64,000 nucleotides of DNA from Streptomyces vietnamensis (GTDB lineage: Bacteria > Actinomycetota > Actinomycetes > Streptomycetales > Streptomycetaceae). The notes beneath the pieces are model-generated. The model searched no databases. It worked only from the letters and a program-made list of their open reading frames with translations, and was not told the DNA's origin. Where the stretch lies: positions 4,716,001 to 4,780,000 of the forward strand of contig NZ_CP010407.1 in assembly GCF_000830005.1 (NCBI RefSeq). Reading direction: 5' to 3'. A program made the position numbers and the translations under genes. Below, piece after piece: positions 1 through 8,341 of this stretch (position 1 is its first letter; each line of letters starts with the position of its first letter).

Positions 1-419
1 CGGGGCGGGGGACGGGCGGGGCGACGTACGACAACCCGGCGTTCGTGACGATCCTGTACTCGGTCTTCGCGGGAGCGATCGACGCGAACGTGACGGCGGG
101 GGACCGGGAGGGCTTCGTGGCGTACGTCGCGGAGAACTTCCCGGCCCTGGACCCGGACCTGATCTCCCGGATCGTCGCGATCGTCGAGGAGACCTTCGAG
201 TTCACGTACACCTTCCGGGAGTTGACGGAGCGGCAGGTGAAGTGCCCGGTGACGCTCTTCAAGGCGGAAGGCGACGACTACTCCTTCCTCGAGCGGGCCA
301 CGGGCTGGTCCACCCGCCCGCCGACGGTCGTGGAACTGGACGCGGACCACTACAGCCTGCTGCGCCGGCCGGACCTGACGGAGCTGGTCAAGAAGATCCG
401 CTACCGCCTGGGGCTGTAG
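1..419 (+). CDS. C-terminal part of an alpha/beta-hydrolase (thioesterase-like) protein, 5' end outside window
   Basis: The reading frame is open from base 3, so the gene begins upstream of the window and only about 138 C-terminal residues are visible. The end has the look of a type I thioesterase domain: a beta strand leading to CPVTLFKAEGDD, where the acidic residue of the triad would lie, then ELDADHYSLLRRPD, where the catalytic His would lie. The Ser of GxSxG would be upstream and is not visible. Such domains release products from NRPS or PKS lines, but a stand-alone hydrolase is equally possible. Its last 32 bases overlap the 3' end of the convergent regulator gene. Family assignment is by motif only. 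Confidence 0.55.
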   Translation, partial: GRGTGGATYDNPAFVTILYSVFAGAIDANVTAGDREGFVAYVAENFPALDPDLISRIVAIVEETFEFTYTFRELTERQVKCPVTLFKAEGDDYSFLERATGWSTRPPTVVELDADHYSLLRRPDLTELVKKIRYRLGL

Positions 420-1149
420 CGTCGCCGTCCCCCGTGACCGGGGGCTTGGTGTGAAGGATGGCCCGGGCCTGTTCGGCGGCCCGGGCCGTGCTTTCGGAGA
501 CGAAGTCGAGGAAGCGGGCGACGTTCTCCAGGCGGTGGCCGGCCGGAGTGTCGGAGCCGAGGACGGTGACGCCCTGCCGCGCGGTCTCGACGATCTGCGC
601 GATGGACCGGGCGGAGGCCGTCATCGCCTGGTACCAGACGTCGTCGTCGACGACGTAGCGCTCGCGGCGGCGGTCGTCGCGCTCCCGGCGGATGAGGTCC
701 TGGCTGTCGAGGAACGCGACGGCCTTGGAGACGGACGCCGGGCTGACCTGGAGGCGCTCGGAGAGCTCGGACGCGGTGAGACTGCCCGTGTCCGCGAGCG
801 TGAGGCTGGCCATGACGCGGGCCATCATCTTGGGCATGCCCGAGGCCATCATGACGGTCGTGAGCGTCTCCTCGTACGCGCGCACGGCCTCGGCGTCGCG
901 CCCATGGGCCTGCGGGGCGGCGGAAGTCCCCTTGGGTGCGGCCGGCTTGCGGCGGTGGGCGCGGTGCTCGGTGGCGCGGTGGGCGAGGTCGGCGCGGTAG
1001 TTGGTGGGGCCGCCGTTGCGCATGACCTCGCGGGTGATGGTCGAGGTCGGGCGTTCGAGGCGGCGGGCGATCTCCGCGTACGCGAGGCCGTCGGCGAGCC
1101 CCAACGCGATCTGCTGACGTTCGGGCTGGGTGAGCCTGCCTCCGGGCAT
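388..1149 (-). CDS. MarR/GbsR-type regulator with an N-terminal IS30-like HTH
   Basis: This is a 253-residue DNA-binding regulator. Residues 5-50 (LTQPERQQIALGLADG, then YAEIARRLERPTSTITREV) resemble the HTH found at the N-terminus of IS30 transposases. Residues 95-175 (SLTASELSERLQVSPASVSK, then RRERYVVDDDVW) form a MarR/GbsR-like winged helix. The start at 1149 is chosen because GGAG lies 7 bases upstream. The frame stays open to 1305, but that extension runs through the TTGCAAT motifs of the promoter. The gene is divergent from the DUF4097-ABC operon and is its likely regulator. The IS30-like HTH is a known domain combination in Streptomyces regulators and not a sign of a transposon here. 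Confidence 0.85.
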   Translation of the reverse strand: MPGGRLTQPERQQIALGLADGLAYAEIARRLERPTSTITREVMRNGGPTNYRADLAHRATEHRAHRRKPAAPKGTSAAPQAHGRDAEAVRAYEETLTTVMMASGMPKMMARVMASLTLADTGSLTASELSERLQVSPASVSKAVAFLDSQDLIRRERDDRRRERYVVDDDVWYQAMTASARSIAQIVETARQGVTVLGSDTPAGHRLENVARFLDFVSESTARAAEQARAILHTKPPVTGDGDATAPGGSGSS

Positions 1150-1210
1150 CGCGGTCTCCTTCTTCGTCCGTTCGTCCGTGATGGCGTCAGCATAGCGTTC
1201 ACCGGCAATC

Positions 1211-1264
1211 CATTGCAACGGCATGAAGGGGTGTTGTTGCATTAGATTCAGAACCATTGCAATG
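1211..1264. promoter_or_regulatory. Candidate MarR operator cluster with repeated TTGCAA
   Basis: Between the divergent regulator and the DUF4097 gene the motif recurs: CATTGCAAC at 1211-1219, TTGCATT near 1238-1244, and the perfect palindrome CATTGCAATG at 1255-1264. A half site CGCAATG lies near 1301. Spacing and symmetry fit a dimeric winged-helix regulator. The 11-mer ATTGCAACGGC (1212-1222) recurs at 3952-3962 before the TetR gene. Binding is inferred. Confidence 0.6.
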
Positions 1265-1401
1265 AAATCCATCAACTGACCTGCGTAGATCCTGTTTTCA
1301 CGCAATGAAGTGCTTGCCGGAGTCTCGAACGCAACGTAGCTTTTCCTTCATCGGAAAGAGCGAGGCGAACAAGCGCCCGCTCCACACGAAGGAGAAGCAC
1401 C

Positions 1402-2067
1402 ATGCAGAACTTCGCCACCCCCGCCGCCATCGTCGCCACCTTCGCCGTCCCCGCCGGCCGCATCCACCTCATCGCCGCCGACCGCACCGACACCACCGTC
1501 GAGGTCCTGCCGGCCGACCCCTCCAAGAGCCGCGACGTGAAGACGGCCGAGGAGACCGAAGTCGCCTACGCCGACGGTGTCCTGCGCATCGAGGTCCCGA
1601 AGCCGAAGAACCGGATCCTCGGACACGCCGGCGCCATCGAGGTGACGGTCCAGCTCCCGGCCGGCTCCCGGATCGAGGCCCAGGCCGCCGCCGCCGAACT
1701 CCGCGCCGTGGGCCGGCTCGGCGACGTCGCCTTCGAGGGCGCGTACAGCCGGATCAAGGTCGACGAGGCCGCGACCCTCCGCCTCACCGCGGTCGACGGC
1801 GACGTCGAGGTCGGCCGCCTGGCCGGCTCCGCCGAGATCAGCACCGCACGGGGTGACATCCGCATCGCCGAGGCGGTGGGCGGCTCGGTCGTCCTGAACA
1901 CCCAGATGGGCGACATCACGGTCGGCGCCGCGGCGGGCGTCTCCGCCTCCCTGGACGCCGGTACGGCCTACGGCCGGGTCGCCAACTCCCTGAAGAACGA
2001 CGGCGCTCCGGGCCTGATCATCCAGGCGACGACGGCGTACGGCGACATCGCGGCCCGCAGCCTGTAA
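1402..2067 (+). CDS. DUF4097 family beta-helix protein
   Basis: This 221-residue protein consists of short repeating beta strands (RLGDVAFEGAYSRIKVD, VDGDVEVGRLAGSAEIST, ARGDIRIAEAVGGSVVLN, TQMGDITVGAAAG). The pattern is that of DUF4097 putative adhesin-like repeats. There is no signal peptide or membrane segment, so it is probably cytoplasmic or peripheral. It sits 44 bases before a DrrAB-type exporter operon and behind the TTGCAAT operator region. DUF4097 genes often accompany such exporters in Streptomyces, but their biochemical role is not established. The ATG is preceded by GGAG (AAGGAGAAGCACC). Confidence 0.85.
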   Translation: MQNFATPAAIVATFAVPAGRIHLIAADRTDTTVEVLPADPSKSRDVKTAEETEVAYADGVLRIEVPKPKNRILGHAGAIEVTVQLPAGSRIEAQAAAAELRAVGRLGDVAFEGAYSRIKVDEAATLRLTAVDGDVEVGRLAGSAEISTARGDIRIAEAVGGSVVLNTQMGDITVGAAAGVSASLDAGTAYGRVANSLKNDGAPGLIIQATTAYGDIAARSL

Positions 2068-2111
2068 CCCACCCCCTCGTTCCGACCCGCAGCCTCCAAG
2101 GAGCACGCACC

Positions 2112-3080
2112 ATGACCACCCAGGCCATCGCAGCGAACGGGCTGCGGAAGTCCTACGGCGACAAGGTCGTCCTCGACGGCATCGACCTGACCGTCCCCGA
2201 GGGCTCGATCTTCGCCCTGCTCGGCCCGAACGGCGCGGGCAAGACGACCGCCGTGAAGATCCTGTCCACCCTCATCACCGCCGACGGCGGCCAGGCCCGG
2301 GTGGCGGGCCACGACCTCACGGCCGAAGCACAGTCCGTCCGGGCCGCGATCGGCGTGACGGGCCAGTTCTCCGCGGTCGACGGCCTGATCACGGGCGAGG
2401 AGAACATGCTCCTGATGGCGGACCTGAACCACCTCTCCAAGCAGGAGGGCCGCCGGGTCACCGCCGAACTCCTGGAGCGCTTCGACCTGACGGAGGCGGC
2501 CAAGAAGCCGGCCTCCACGTACTCCGGCGGCATGAAACGCCGCCTGGACATCGCCATGACCCTGGTCGGCAGCCCGCGGATCATCTTCCTCGACGAGCCG
2601 ACCACCGGCCTGGACCCGCGCTCCCGGCACAACATGTGGCAGATCATCCGCGAGCTGGTCTCCGACGGCGTGACGGTCTTCCTCACCACCCAGTACCTGG
2701 AGGAGGCCGACCAGCTCGCCGACCGCATCGCGGTCCTCAACAACGGCAAGATCGCGGCGGAGGGCACGGCGGAGGAACTCAAGCGCCTGATCCCCGGCGG
2801 CCACGTGAGACTGAGGTTCTCCGCCCCGGACGCCTACCGCACCGCCGCATCGGCTCTGGCGGACGCGGCCCGGGACGACGAGGCCCTCGCCCTCCAGCTC
2901 CCGAGCGACGGAAGCCAGCGCGAACTGCGCGCGATCCTCGACCGGTTGGACACGGCCGGCATCGAGGCGGACGAACTCACGGTCCACACGCCGGACCTGG
3001 ACGACGTCTTCTTCGCCCTCACCGCCACCGCCACCACCACCGCCACCGTCCCCGCCCAGCAGAAGGAGTCCGCCCGATGA
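2112..3080 (+). CDS. DrrA-type ABC transporter ATP-binding protein
   Basis: This 322-residue ATPase should power a two-component drug or lipid exporter at the membrane. Walker A GPNGAGKTT lies at residues 38-46, the signature is YSGGMKRRL, and Walker B is IIFLDEPTTGLDP. The C-terminal tail with TPDLDDVFFALT is the DUF4162-type region typical of daunorubicin-resistance DrrA proteins. The stop codon overlaps the ATG of the permease gene (ATGA at 3077-3080), so the two are translationally coupled. The substrate cannot be told from sequence. Confidence 0.93.
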   Translation: MTTQAIAANGLRKSYGDKVVLDGIDLTVPEGSIFALLGPNGAGKTTAVKILSTLITADGGQARVAGHDLTAEAQSVRAAIGVTGQFSAVDGLITGEENMLLMADLNHLSKQEGRRVTAELLERFDLTEAAKKPASTYSGGMKRRLDIAMTLVGSPRIIFLDEPTTGLDPRSRHNMWQIIRELVSDGVTVFLTTQYLEEADQLADRIAVLNNGKIAAEGTAEELKRLIPGGHVRLRFSAPDAYRTAASALADAARDDEALALQLPSDGSQRELRAILDRLDTAGIEADELTVHTPDLDDVFFALTATATTTATVPAQQKESAR

Positions 3081-3862
3081 GCACCCTGTCCCTCGCCGTC
3101 CGCGACACGTCGACGATGCTGCGCCGCAACCTGCTGCACGCGAGGCGCTACCCGTCCCTGACCCTGAACCTCCTGCTCACCCCGATCATGCTGCTCCTGC
3201 TGTTCGTCTACATCTTCGGCGACACGATGAGCGCGGGCATGGGCGGCGGGGACCGCTCGGACTACATCGCGTACCTGGTCCCGGGCCTGCTCCTGATGAC
3301 GATCGGCTCGACGACGATCGGCACGGCGGTCTCCGTCTCGAACGACATGACGGAGGGCATCATCGCCCGCTTCCGCACGATGGCGATCCACCGCGGCTCG
3401 GTCATCACGGGCCACGTCATCGGCAGCGTGCTCCAGTCGGTGATCAGCGTGGTCCTGGTGGGCGCGGTGGGAGTGGCGATCGGCTTCCGCTCGACGGATG
3501 CGACGGCCCTGGAGTGGCTGGCGGCCTTCGGCCTCCTGGTCCTCTTCGCCACGGCCCTGACCTGGATCGCGGTCGGCATGGGCATGGTCAGCCCGAACGC
3601 GGAGGCGGCCAGCAACAACGCGATGCCGCTGATCTTCCTGCCGCTGATCTCCAGCACCTTCGTCCCGGTCGACCAGATGCCCGGCTGGTTCCAGCCGATC
3701 GCCGAGTACCAGCCCTTCACCCCGGCCATCGAAACCCTCCGCGGCCTGCTCCTGGGCACCGAGATCGGCCACAACGGCTGGCTGGCCCTGGCCTGGTGCC
3801 TCGCCCTGACCACCCTCGGCTACTTCTGGTCGAAGGCGGTGTTCAACCGAGACCCCAAGTAG
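3077..3862 (+). CDS. DrrB-type ABC-2 permease
   Basis: This is a 261-residue membrane protein with about six hydrophobic segments, starting MSTLSLAVRDTSTMLRRNLL. It carries the ABC-2 pattern, including a charged loop after the second segment (RFRTMAIHRGS) and the late motif NAEAASNNAMPLIFLPLISS, followed by FVPVDQMPGWFQP. It pairs with the preceding ATPase through an ATGA overlap. The two probably form a homodimeric-permease exporter of the daunorubicin-resistance type. A frame open further upstream (from 2636) is the shadow of the ATPase gene. A strong hairpin follows. Confidence 0.92.
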   Translation: MSTLSLAVRDTSTMLRRNLLHARRYPSLTLNLLLTPIMLLLLFVYIFGDTMSAGMGGGDRSDYIAYLVPGLLLMTIGSTTIGTAVSVSNDMTEGIIARFRTMAIHRGSVITGHVIGSVLQSVISVVLVGAVGVAIGFRSTDATALEWLAAFGLLVLFATALTWIAVGMGMVSPNAEAASNNAMPLIFLPLISSTFVPVDQMPGWFQPIAEYQPFTPAIETLRGLLLGTEIGHNGWLALAWCLALTTLGYFWSKAVFNRDPK

Positions 3863-3879
3863 AAACCGTGAGCCCTCTC

Positions 3880-3928
3880 CGAAGGCCCGTCCCCACCACC
3901 CCACCGGGTGGCCGGCGACGGGCCTTCG
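3880..3928 (+). terminator. Rho-independent-type hairpin after the drrAB-like pair
   Basis: A 12-bp perfect stem (CGAAGGCCCGTC at 3880-3891, GACGGGCCTTCG at 3917-3928) encloses a 25-base loop. There is no U-tract, as is usual for Streptomyces terminators. It lies 18 bases after the permease stop. Confidence 0.75.
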
Positions 3929-3951
3929 CGCTGTCCCGCACCGGGAGACGT

Positions 3952-3973
3952 ATTGCAACGGCCGATCCAAAAC
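3952..3973. promoter_or_regulatory. Promoter region of the TetR gene with two shared motifs
   Basis: ATTGCAACGGC (3952-3962) is identical to the 11-mer at 1212-1222 in the MarR operator region. The adjoining CGATCCAAAAC (3963-3973) nearly matches CGATCCATAAC at 4643-4653 before the MFS gene. The first suggests cross-control by the upstream regulator; the second suggests a TetR half site. Both readings are inferences from motif recurrence. Confidence 0.45.
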
Positions 3974-3988
3974 GGCTAGTCTCGCACC

Positions 3989-4585
3989 ATGGCCCGACCG
4001 CGGATGTTCGATGAGGAACGGGCCCTGGACGCGGCGATGCACACGTTCTGGGAGAAGGGCTACGACGCCACTTCCACCCAGGACCTGTGTGAGGCCACGG
4101 GCCTGGGGCGCAGCAGTATCTACAACACGTTCAAGAGCAAGCGCGACCTGTTCGAGCGCGCTCTGGCCCACTACATCGACACCATGACGACCGCCCAGCT
4201 GGCCGTCCTGGAGGACTCCCGGCAGAGCGCCGCCGACCGTATCCGCGCCTTGTTCGCCATGGTCGTCGACGGCGAGACCGAACACCGAGCCGGCGGCCGC
4301 GGCCTGGGCTGCCTGACCGTGAACACCACGGTCGAGCCGGCCGCTCAGGGCGGCCGGGCGGCGGGAATGCTGGAGCGCGACACGGCCCGCAGGCTCGCCG
4401 TGTTGCGTGCGGTGATCGAGGAGGGGCGCCGGGACGGCAGTGTCACCTCCCGGCGGGACGCCGAAGCGCTGGCCCGCTTCATCAACGCGGCGATCGGCGG
4501 CATGCGCATCTCCAGTCAGGGCGGCGCGGATCGTGCTGCGCTGGAGTCGATCGCCGAAGTGGCCCTGGACGCACTGACCTTCTAG
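3989..4585 (+). CDS. TetR family transcriptional regulator
   Basis: This 198-residue repressor has a typical N-terminal HTH (ALDAAMHTFWEKGYDATSTQ, then LCEATGLGRSSIYNTFKSKR). The C-terminal ligand domain, with REL-like GRGLGCLTVNTTVE, recalls the AcrR/YxaF-like group with a Cys in the ligand region. It lies 100 bases upstream of an MFS exporter on the same strand. A motif common to both promoters (CGATCCA-AAC at 3963 and 4643) suggests it controls itself and the exporter. The inducer is unknown. Confidence 0.9.
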   Translation: MARPRMFDEERALDAAMHTFWEKGYDATSTQDLCEATGLGRSSIYNTFKSKRDLFERALAHYIDTMTTAQLAVLEDSRQSAADRIRALFAMVVDGETEHRAGGRGLGCLTVNTTVEPAAQGGRAAGMLERDTARRLAVLRAVIEEGRRDGSVTSRRDAEALARFINAAIGGMRISSQGGADRAALESIAEVALDALTF

Positions 4586-4642
4586 CCGTCCGACCCGAGC
4601 CGTCCCCGCGGGGGCCTGCCCGTACCCATGTTTTGAACTGAT

Positions 4643-4653
4643 CGATCCATAAC
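4643..4653. promoter_or_regulatory. Candidate TetR half site before the MFS gene
   Basis: CGATCCATAAC at 4643-4653 matches CGATCCAAAAC at 3963-3973 in 10 of 11 bases. It lies between the TetR gene and the MFS gene, about 30 bases before the GTG start. Confidence 0.4.
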
Positions 4654-4685
4654 CCTTCGTCGCCCAGCCCCAAGGAGACCGAACC

Positions 4686-5864
4686 GTGCCCCGCGCCGTA
4701 TACGTCCTGGCACTCGGCATCTTCGCGATGGTGACCAGTGAGTTCGTGGTCGCCGGACTGATGCCGCAGATGGCCGACGGCCTGAACGTCACCATCCCGC
4801 AGATCGGATACCTCATCACCGCGTTCGCGGTGGCCATGGCGGCGGGTGGGCCGTTCCTCACCGTGGCGGTCATGAAACTTCCCTCACGGACGGCACTGAT
4901 GGTGCTGTTCGCCGTCTTCCTGGCGGGCAACGTCCTCGCTGCCACAGCGACCGGCTACTCCACGATGATGGCCGCGCGCATCATCACCGGCATCGCCTCC
5001 CAGGCCTTCTTCGGCGTGGGCATCTCGATGTGCGCACAGATCACCCGCCCCGAAGTCCGCGGTCGCGCGATGGCGGTCGCCATGAACGGCCTCATGCTCG
5101 GCACCCTCCTCGGACTTCCCCTCTCCACCCTGGTCGGCGAACGGTTCGGCTGGCGGGCGGCGTTCTGGACCATCACCGGACTCACCGTGATCGCTGCCGT
5201 GACGACCCTGCTCGGCGTGCCCCGCATCGAGCGAGCCGGGGACGGCGGCGGATTCCGGCAGGAGGCCGGCGTCTTCAGGAAGCCCAAGCTGTGGCTGGTG
5301 CTGTCCACCAGCACGCTCATCATCGGGGCCACCTTCTCGGCCTTCAGCTACTTCAACCCGATCCTCACGGGACTCGCAGGTTTCTCCACCGGCACCGTCC
5401 CCTTGCTGCTGATCGCGTACGGTGCCGCCACCGTCGTCGGCAACAACGTCGTCGGTCGCTTCGCCGACCGTCACACCGTCCCGGTGCTGGCCGTGGGCCT
5501 GGTCCTCAACACCGTGTTCCTGGCCGGCTTCGCACTCCTCGCCGACCTGCCCGCACCGGCCGTGGTCTGCATGATGGGCGTCGGCCTGGTCGGCGTCACC
5601 ATGAACCCGGCGATGGCGACCCGCGTCCAGCGCACCGGCAACGCCGGCCCGCTGGTCAACACCGTCCACTCCTCCTTCATCACCCTCGGCATCATCCTCG
5701 GCTCCTCCATCGGCGCCGTGGCGATCGAGACCTGGGGCCTGCGCGCCCCGCTCTGGCTCGGTGCGACCCTGGCCCTGGCGGGCCTGACCACGGTCCTGCC
5801 CGACCTCACCCGCCGAGCCGGGACCTCGCCGAGCCGGGACCTTGACGACCCGGTGAGCGGGTGA
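4686..5864 (+). CDS. MFS transporter, DHA1 drug-efflux type
   Basis: This 392-residue protein has 12 predicted membrane segments. The N-terminus (YVLALGIFAMVTSEFVVAGL) and the motif region after TM2-3 resemble the AraJ/chloramphenicol-efflux branch of the DHA1 family. The GTG start at 4686 has AAGGAG (4672-4677) at a good distance. It follows a TetR gene that probably represses it, and the pair looks like a self-contained drug-resistance or sugar-efflux cassette. Directly at the stop codon the 7-bp unit TGATCGG is repeated in tandem. Confidence 0.92.
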   Translation: MPRAVYVLALGIFAMVTSEFVVAGLMPQMADGLNVTIPQIGYLITAFAVAMAAGGPFLTVAVMKLPSRTALMVLFAVFLAGNVLAATATGYSTMMAARIITGIASQAFFGVGISMCAQITRPEVRGRAMAVAMNGLMLGTLLGLPLSTLVGERFGWRAAFWTITGLTVIAAVTTLLGVPRIERAGDGGGFRQEAGVFRKPKLWLVLSTSTLIIGATFSAFSYFNPILTGLAGFSTGTVPLLLIAYGAATVVGNNVVGRFADRHTVPVLAVGLVLNTVFLAGFALLADLPAPAVVCMMGVGLVGVTMNPAMATRVQRTGNAGPLVNTVHSSFITLGIILGSSIGAVAIETWGLRAPLWLGATLALAGLTTVLPDLTRRAGTSPSRDLDDPVSG

Positions 5865-5992
5865 TCGGTGATCGGTGATCGGTGGCCCGTGACCCGAACG
5901 GCCCGGCCTCGATGCAGGATGGGCGCGTGCTTCCTCCCCGATTGCTGTGGCGCGATCCGCTGGTCCTGCCCCATCCTCGAACGGGCCGAGGT

Positions 5993-6859
5993 TCAGGCAA
6001 GGTGCTGCTCGAAGAAGGTGGCAGCCTCCCTGCCCACCCGTGCTCGGACGCCGGCTCTGGCGGGTTCCGGCATGAAGAAGTCCTCGTGGCGGACGTCGGG
6101 GCCGGCTGAGCAGCCACTTGCCCCGGGGATGTGGTCCAGGTACGGCCGGGTGTCGATCTCGTAGGGGTTGACGGTGTCCGCTCCACCCCAGCGGATGCCC
6201 ACCGGCACTTGTACAGTTGCCAGGCTCTCTCGGGTCACGAGACCGCCGACTCCGGGGGCCACTTGGAAGACCGCCCGGACTCGAGGATCCGAGAAGTCTG
6301 CCCCGGCGCCGTTGAGCACGTGCCGCAACGACTCGTCCAGCGGGTACTTCTTCTTGAGCGCCTCCAGTGCGCCGGGGAACTCAGGAATCTCCGGCAGGGG
6401 AACCGCACCCGTCATCACCGCCCACAGAACCTGCGGATCGACACGAACACCGGCGAGTGCCACCGCCGTATAGCCGCCCAGGGAGAAACCCGCCACACCG
6501 ATCGGTCCGATGGGCTGCTCGCCAGCAAGCACGTCGAGGACGAAGGAAACGTCGCGAGGCCGTTCCCATACGTGCAGAAAGCCTTCCGGCTCGTAGCCGT
6601 CGATGAAGTTGTTGCCGTGGTGGTCCAGGGCCACGACGCGGAAACCTGCCTCGTGCAGTGGGCCCACCAGCCACTCCATATTGCTGCCGGAGCCTCCGGT
6701 GCCGTGCGAGACGACGACCAGTGGAGCGGGGAGAGCAGGCAGGCGGTCCGGTTCCCACAGGTAGATACGGACGGGTCGCGGACGAGCCGGATCCCGCAGG
6801 TCACTGCGGGACTCGTCGTACAGGACGCGTATCAGTGGCTGCGGCCCGGAGATCGTCAT
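5993..6859 (-). CDS. Alpha/beta hydrolase of the dienelactone or PAF-acetylhydrolase-like type
   Basis: This 288-residue hydrolase has a strand plus oxyanion motif (LVVVSHGTGGS), the nucleophile elbow GFSLGGY, and an acidic/His-bearing C-terminal part (GGADTVNPYE, VRHEDFFMP). It resembles predicted dienelactone hydrolases and platelet-activating-factor acetylhydrolase-like proteins. No signal peptide is seen, so it is probably cytoplasmic. The start at 6859 (MTISGPQ) is preferred over the open extension to 6940, which runs through a terminator hairpin. The substrate is unknown. Confidence 0.8.
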   Translation of the reverse strand: MTISGPQPLIRVLYDESRSDLRDPARPRPVRIYLWEPDRLPALPAPLVVVSHGTGGSGSNMEWLVGPLHEAGFRVVALDHHGNNFIDGYEPEGFLHVWERPRDVSFVLDVLAGEQPIGPIGVAGFSLGGYTAVALAGVRVDPQVLWAVMTGAVPLPEIPEFPGALEALKKKYPLDESLRHVLNGAGADFSDPRVRAVFQVAPGVGGLVTRESLATVQVPVGIRWGGADTVNPYEIDTRPYLDHIPGASGCSAGPDVRHEDFFMPEPARAGVRARVGREAATFFEQHLA

Positions 6860-6870
6860 GGCGACATCGT

Positions 6871-6904
6871 AGGTTCGGCCCGAACGAGGGCCAGGGCCGA
6901 ACCT
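6871..6904 (-). terminator. Hairpin at the 3' end of the 115-residue gene
   Basis: AGGTTCGGCCC (6871-6881) pairs perfectly with GGGCCGAACCT (6894-6904). The 11-bp stem has a 12-base loop, and one arm includes the stop codon region of the upstream minus-strand gene. It separates that gene from the hydrolase. Confidence 0.65.
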
Positions 6905-7250
6905 AGGCTGCCGCATCCAGAACGTCGGCCCGTCGTTCAAGATCGGCGGCGATGTCGTCCCAGTCGGGTCCGTGAAGATAAAGGCTGCCCGCTGCCTCCC
7001 TCATCAGCGCCGGTTCGTCCGGCCGTTGAAGGAGGACGAGTCGATACGCGAGGTTACGGATCCGCACGGGCAGGTACCCGTCGACCAAGTTCGGGCACAG
7101 TTCCCGCAGCATGGCCAGGATCGCGTCGGCGTCGGCGAACGTCAGCTCCTCGATGAAGAAGTCCTCATCGTGCTGACGGTCGCACGGCGGCGTCGGCCGG
7201 TACTCGTCCCCGAAAAGGCATCGGGCGTGATCCGTCAGGGTGGCGTGCAT
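6903..7250 (-). CDS. Hypothetical protein, 115 residues
   Basis: I do not recognise this protein. The start at 7250 gives MHATLTDHARCLFGDEYRPT. The sequence is soluble and acidic, with one helix-rich stretch (DADAILAMLRELCPNLVDGY) and a C-terminal DWDDIAADLERRADVLDAAA. An extension to 7403 is open but lacks coding character. It is upstream of the hydrolase on the same strand but separated from it by a terminator-like hairpin, so joint function is doubtful. Confidence 0.55.
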   Translation of the reverse strand: MHATLTDHARCLFGDEYRPTPPCDRQHDEDFFIEELTFADADAILAMLRELCPNLVDGYLPVRIRNLAYRLVLLQRPDEPALMREAAGSLYLHGPDWDDIAADLERRADVLDAAA

Positions 7251-7288
7251 GGACCCGAGCGTACGAGGCGATGATCCGCCGAACACCC

Positions 7289-8182
7289 CTAGGCGACGTA
7301 CGGACCCGCAGTGTCGTCGACGGTCTGCGGTACGCAGGCGGCGCAGTGCGTCTCGTCGCCGAGGGGCCGGAACAGTGTCGTCTGGGTATGGCGACCGGCG
7401 CACTCACGGGCACCTTCGAGGCGGGCGGAGATCCGCGGCCCGGAGGAGACCAGGGAGGGCAGCTCGCGGCGGGGTACGTCGCGCAGGAGGTAGCGGACGA
7501 GGCCGCCGGGCCGGTGTACGGGGGTCGCGGCGCCGGGAAGGCCGCGCAGGATGTGTTCGTGGACGTCGGTGGAGGTGTGGCCGGCGTCGAGCCAGCGGGC
7601 GGCGAGGTGGGCGAGTTCGTCGCGCATGCCGGGCGGGATGTGGCGGAGGGTGGGGGAGAGGAGGGGGAGTGCGCCGACGAGGGCGCGGGCGTCGTCAAGA
7701 CGAGGCGACGCCTCCTCCGTGGCTTCCGGGGGAAGGTTGGAGGTGTCCTCCTGGCGGTCTTTCTTTGGATGACCGCCGGTCGGCGGGGCCGTCGGCTGAC
7801 CGACGGCCGGTTTCCGGGGAGTCGGTGCGGCCTGGGAAGACGCGGGTACGGGTTCCCGGGCGAGGAGTTTGGCGGCCTGGTCGGCGGTCAACGGGGTGCT
7901 GGAGACGAGCTGTTGGGTGGACCAATGTCCGCCGGGTCCCTGGACCCGCCGTTCGTGGACGAAGCCTTCCTCCTTGAGCTGACGCTTGGCGCGGATGAAG
8001 GCGGATCCCCCGATCCGGGCGCGTTCGGCGGTGCGGGAGAGGGATTCGCGGGCGCCGTGGGGGAGGGAGAGCTGCCAGGTCAGGAGGCGGACGGCGTCGG
8101 AGGAGAGCCGGGGATGCCGGATGATGTCGTGCGAGAACTGGGTGAAGCCGCGCGAGGGCGCGTTAAAGTGCCGGTAGATCAC
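7289..8182 (-). CDS. Helix-turn-helix protein resembling a replication-initiator-type winged helix
   Basis: This 297-residue protein starts at a GTG (8182). Residues 10-100 (GFTQFSHDIIRHPRLSSDAV, SLSRTAERARIGGSAFIRAK, LKEEGFVHERR) form a winged helix like that of MarR-like or RepA_N-type initiators. A Pro/Lys-rich linker follows (about 100-165), then a conserved C-terminal part with possible metal ligands (CAGRHTQTT, ETHCAACVP). Proteins of this design are frequent in Streptomyces as regulators or relics of integrative elements. No integrase or attachment site is visible nearby. The function is unknown. Confidence 0.7.
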   Translation of the reverse strand: MIYRHFNAPSRGFTQFSHDIIRHPRLSSDAVRLLTWQLSLPHGARESLSRTAERARIGGSAFIRAKRQLKEEGFVHERRVQGPGGHWSTQQLVSSTPLTADQAAKLLAREPVPASSQAAPTPRKPAVGQPTAPPTGGHPKKDRQEDTSNLPPEATEEASPRLDDARALVGALPLLSPTLRHIPPGMRDELAHLAARWLDAGHTSTDVHEHILRGLPGAATPVHRPGGLVRYLLRDVPRRELPSLVSSGPRISARLEGARECAGRHTQTTLFRPLGDETHCAACVPQTVDDTAGPYVA

Positions 8183-8341
8183 GGTGTGGAGTCGCTTTCC
8201 ACTAGTGGTTCAGGCCCTCGCCGATGGGTGCGAACCATCGACGGGGGCCGTTTTGCGTGAACGTACAGCGCAAACCGTGTCCAGACCGACACACCGCACG
8301 AAGAACCCCCGTACGAGTGAAGCGCCCTCCGGCTCCGGCCG

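Noticed and set aside
388..1149. IS30 transposase remnant
   Set aside because: Only the HTH resembles IS30; there is no DDE domain or terminal repeat, and the C-terminal half is a normal MarR/GbsR fold.
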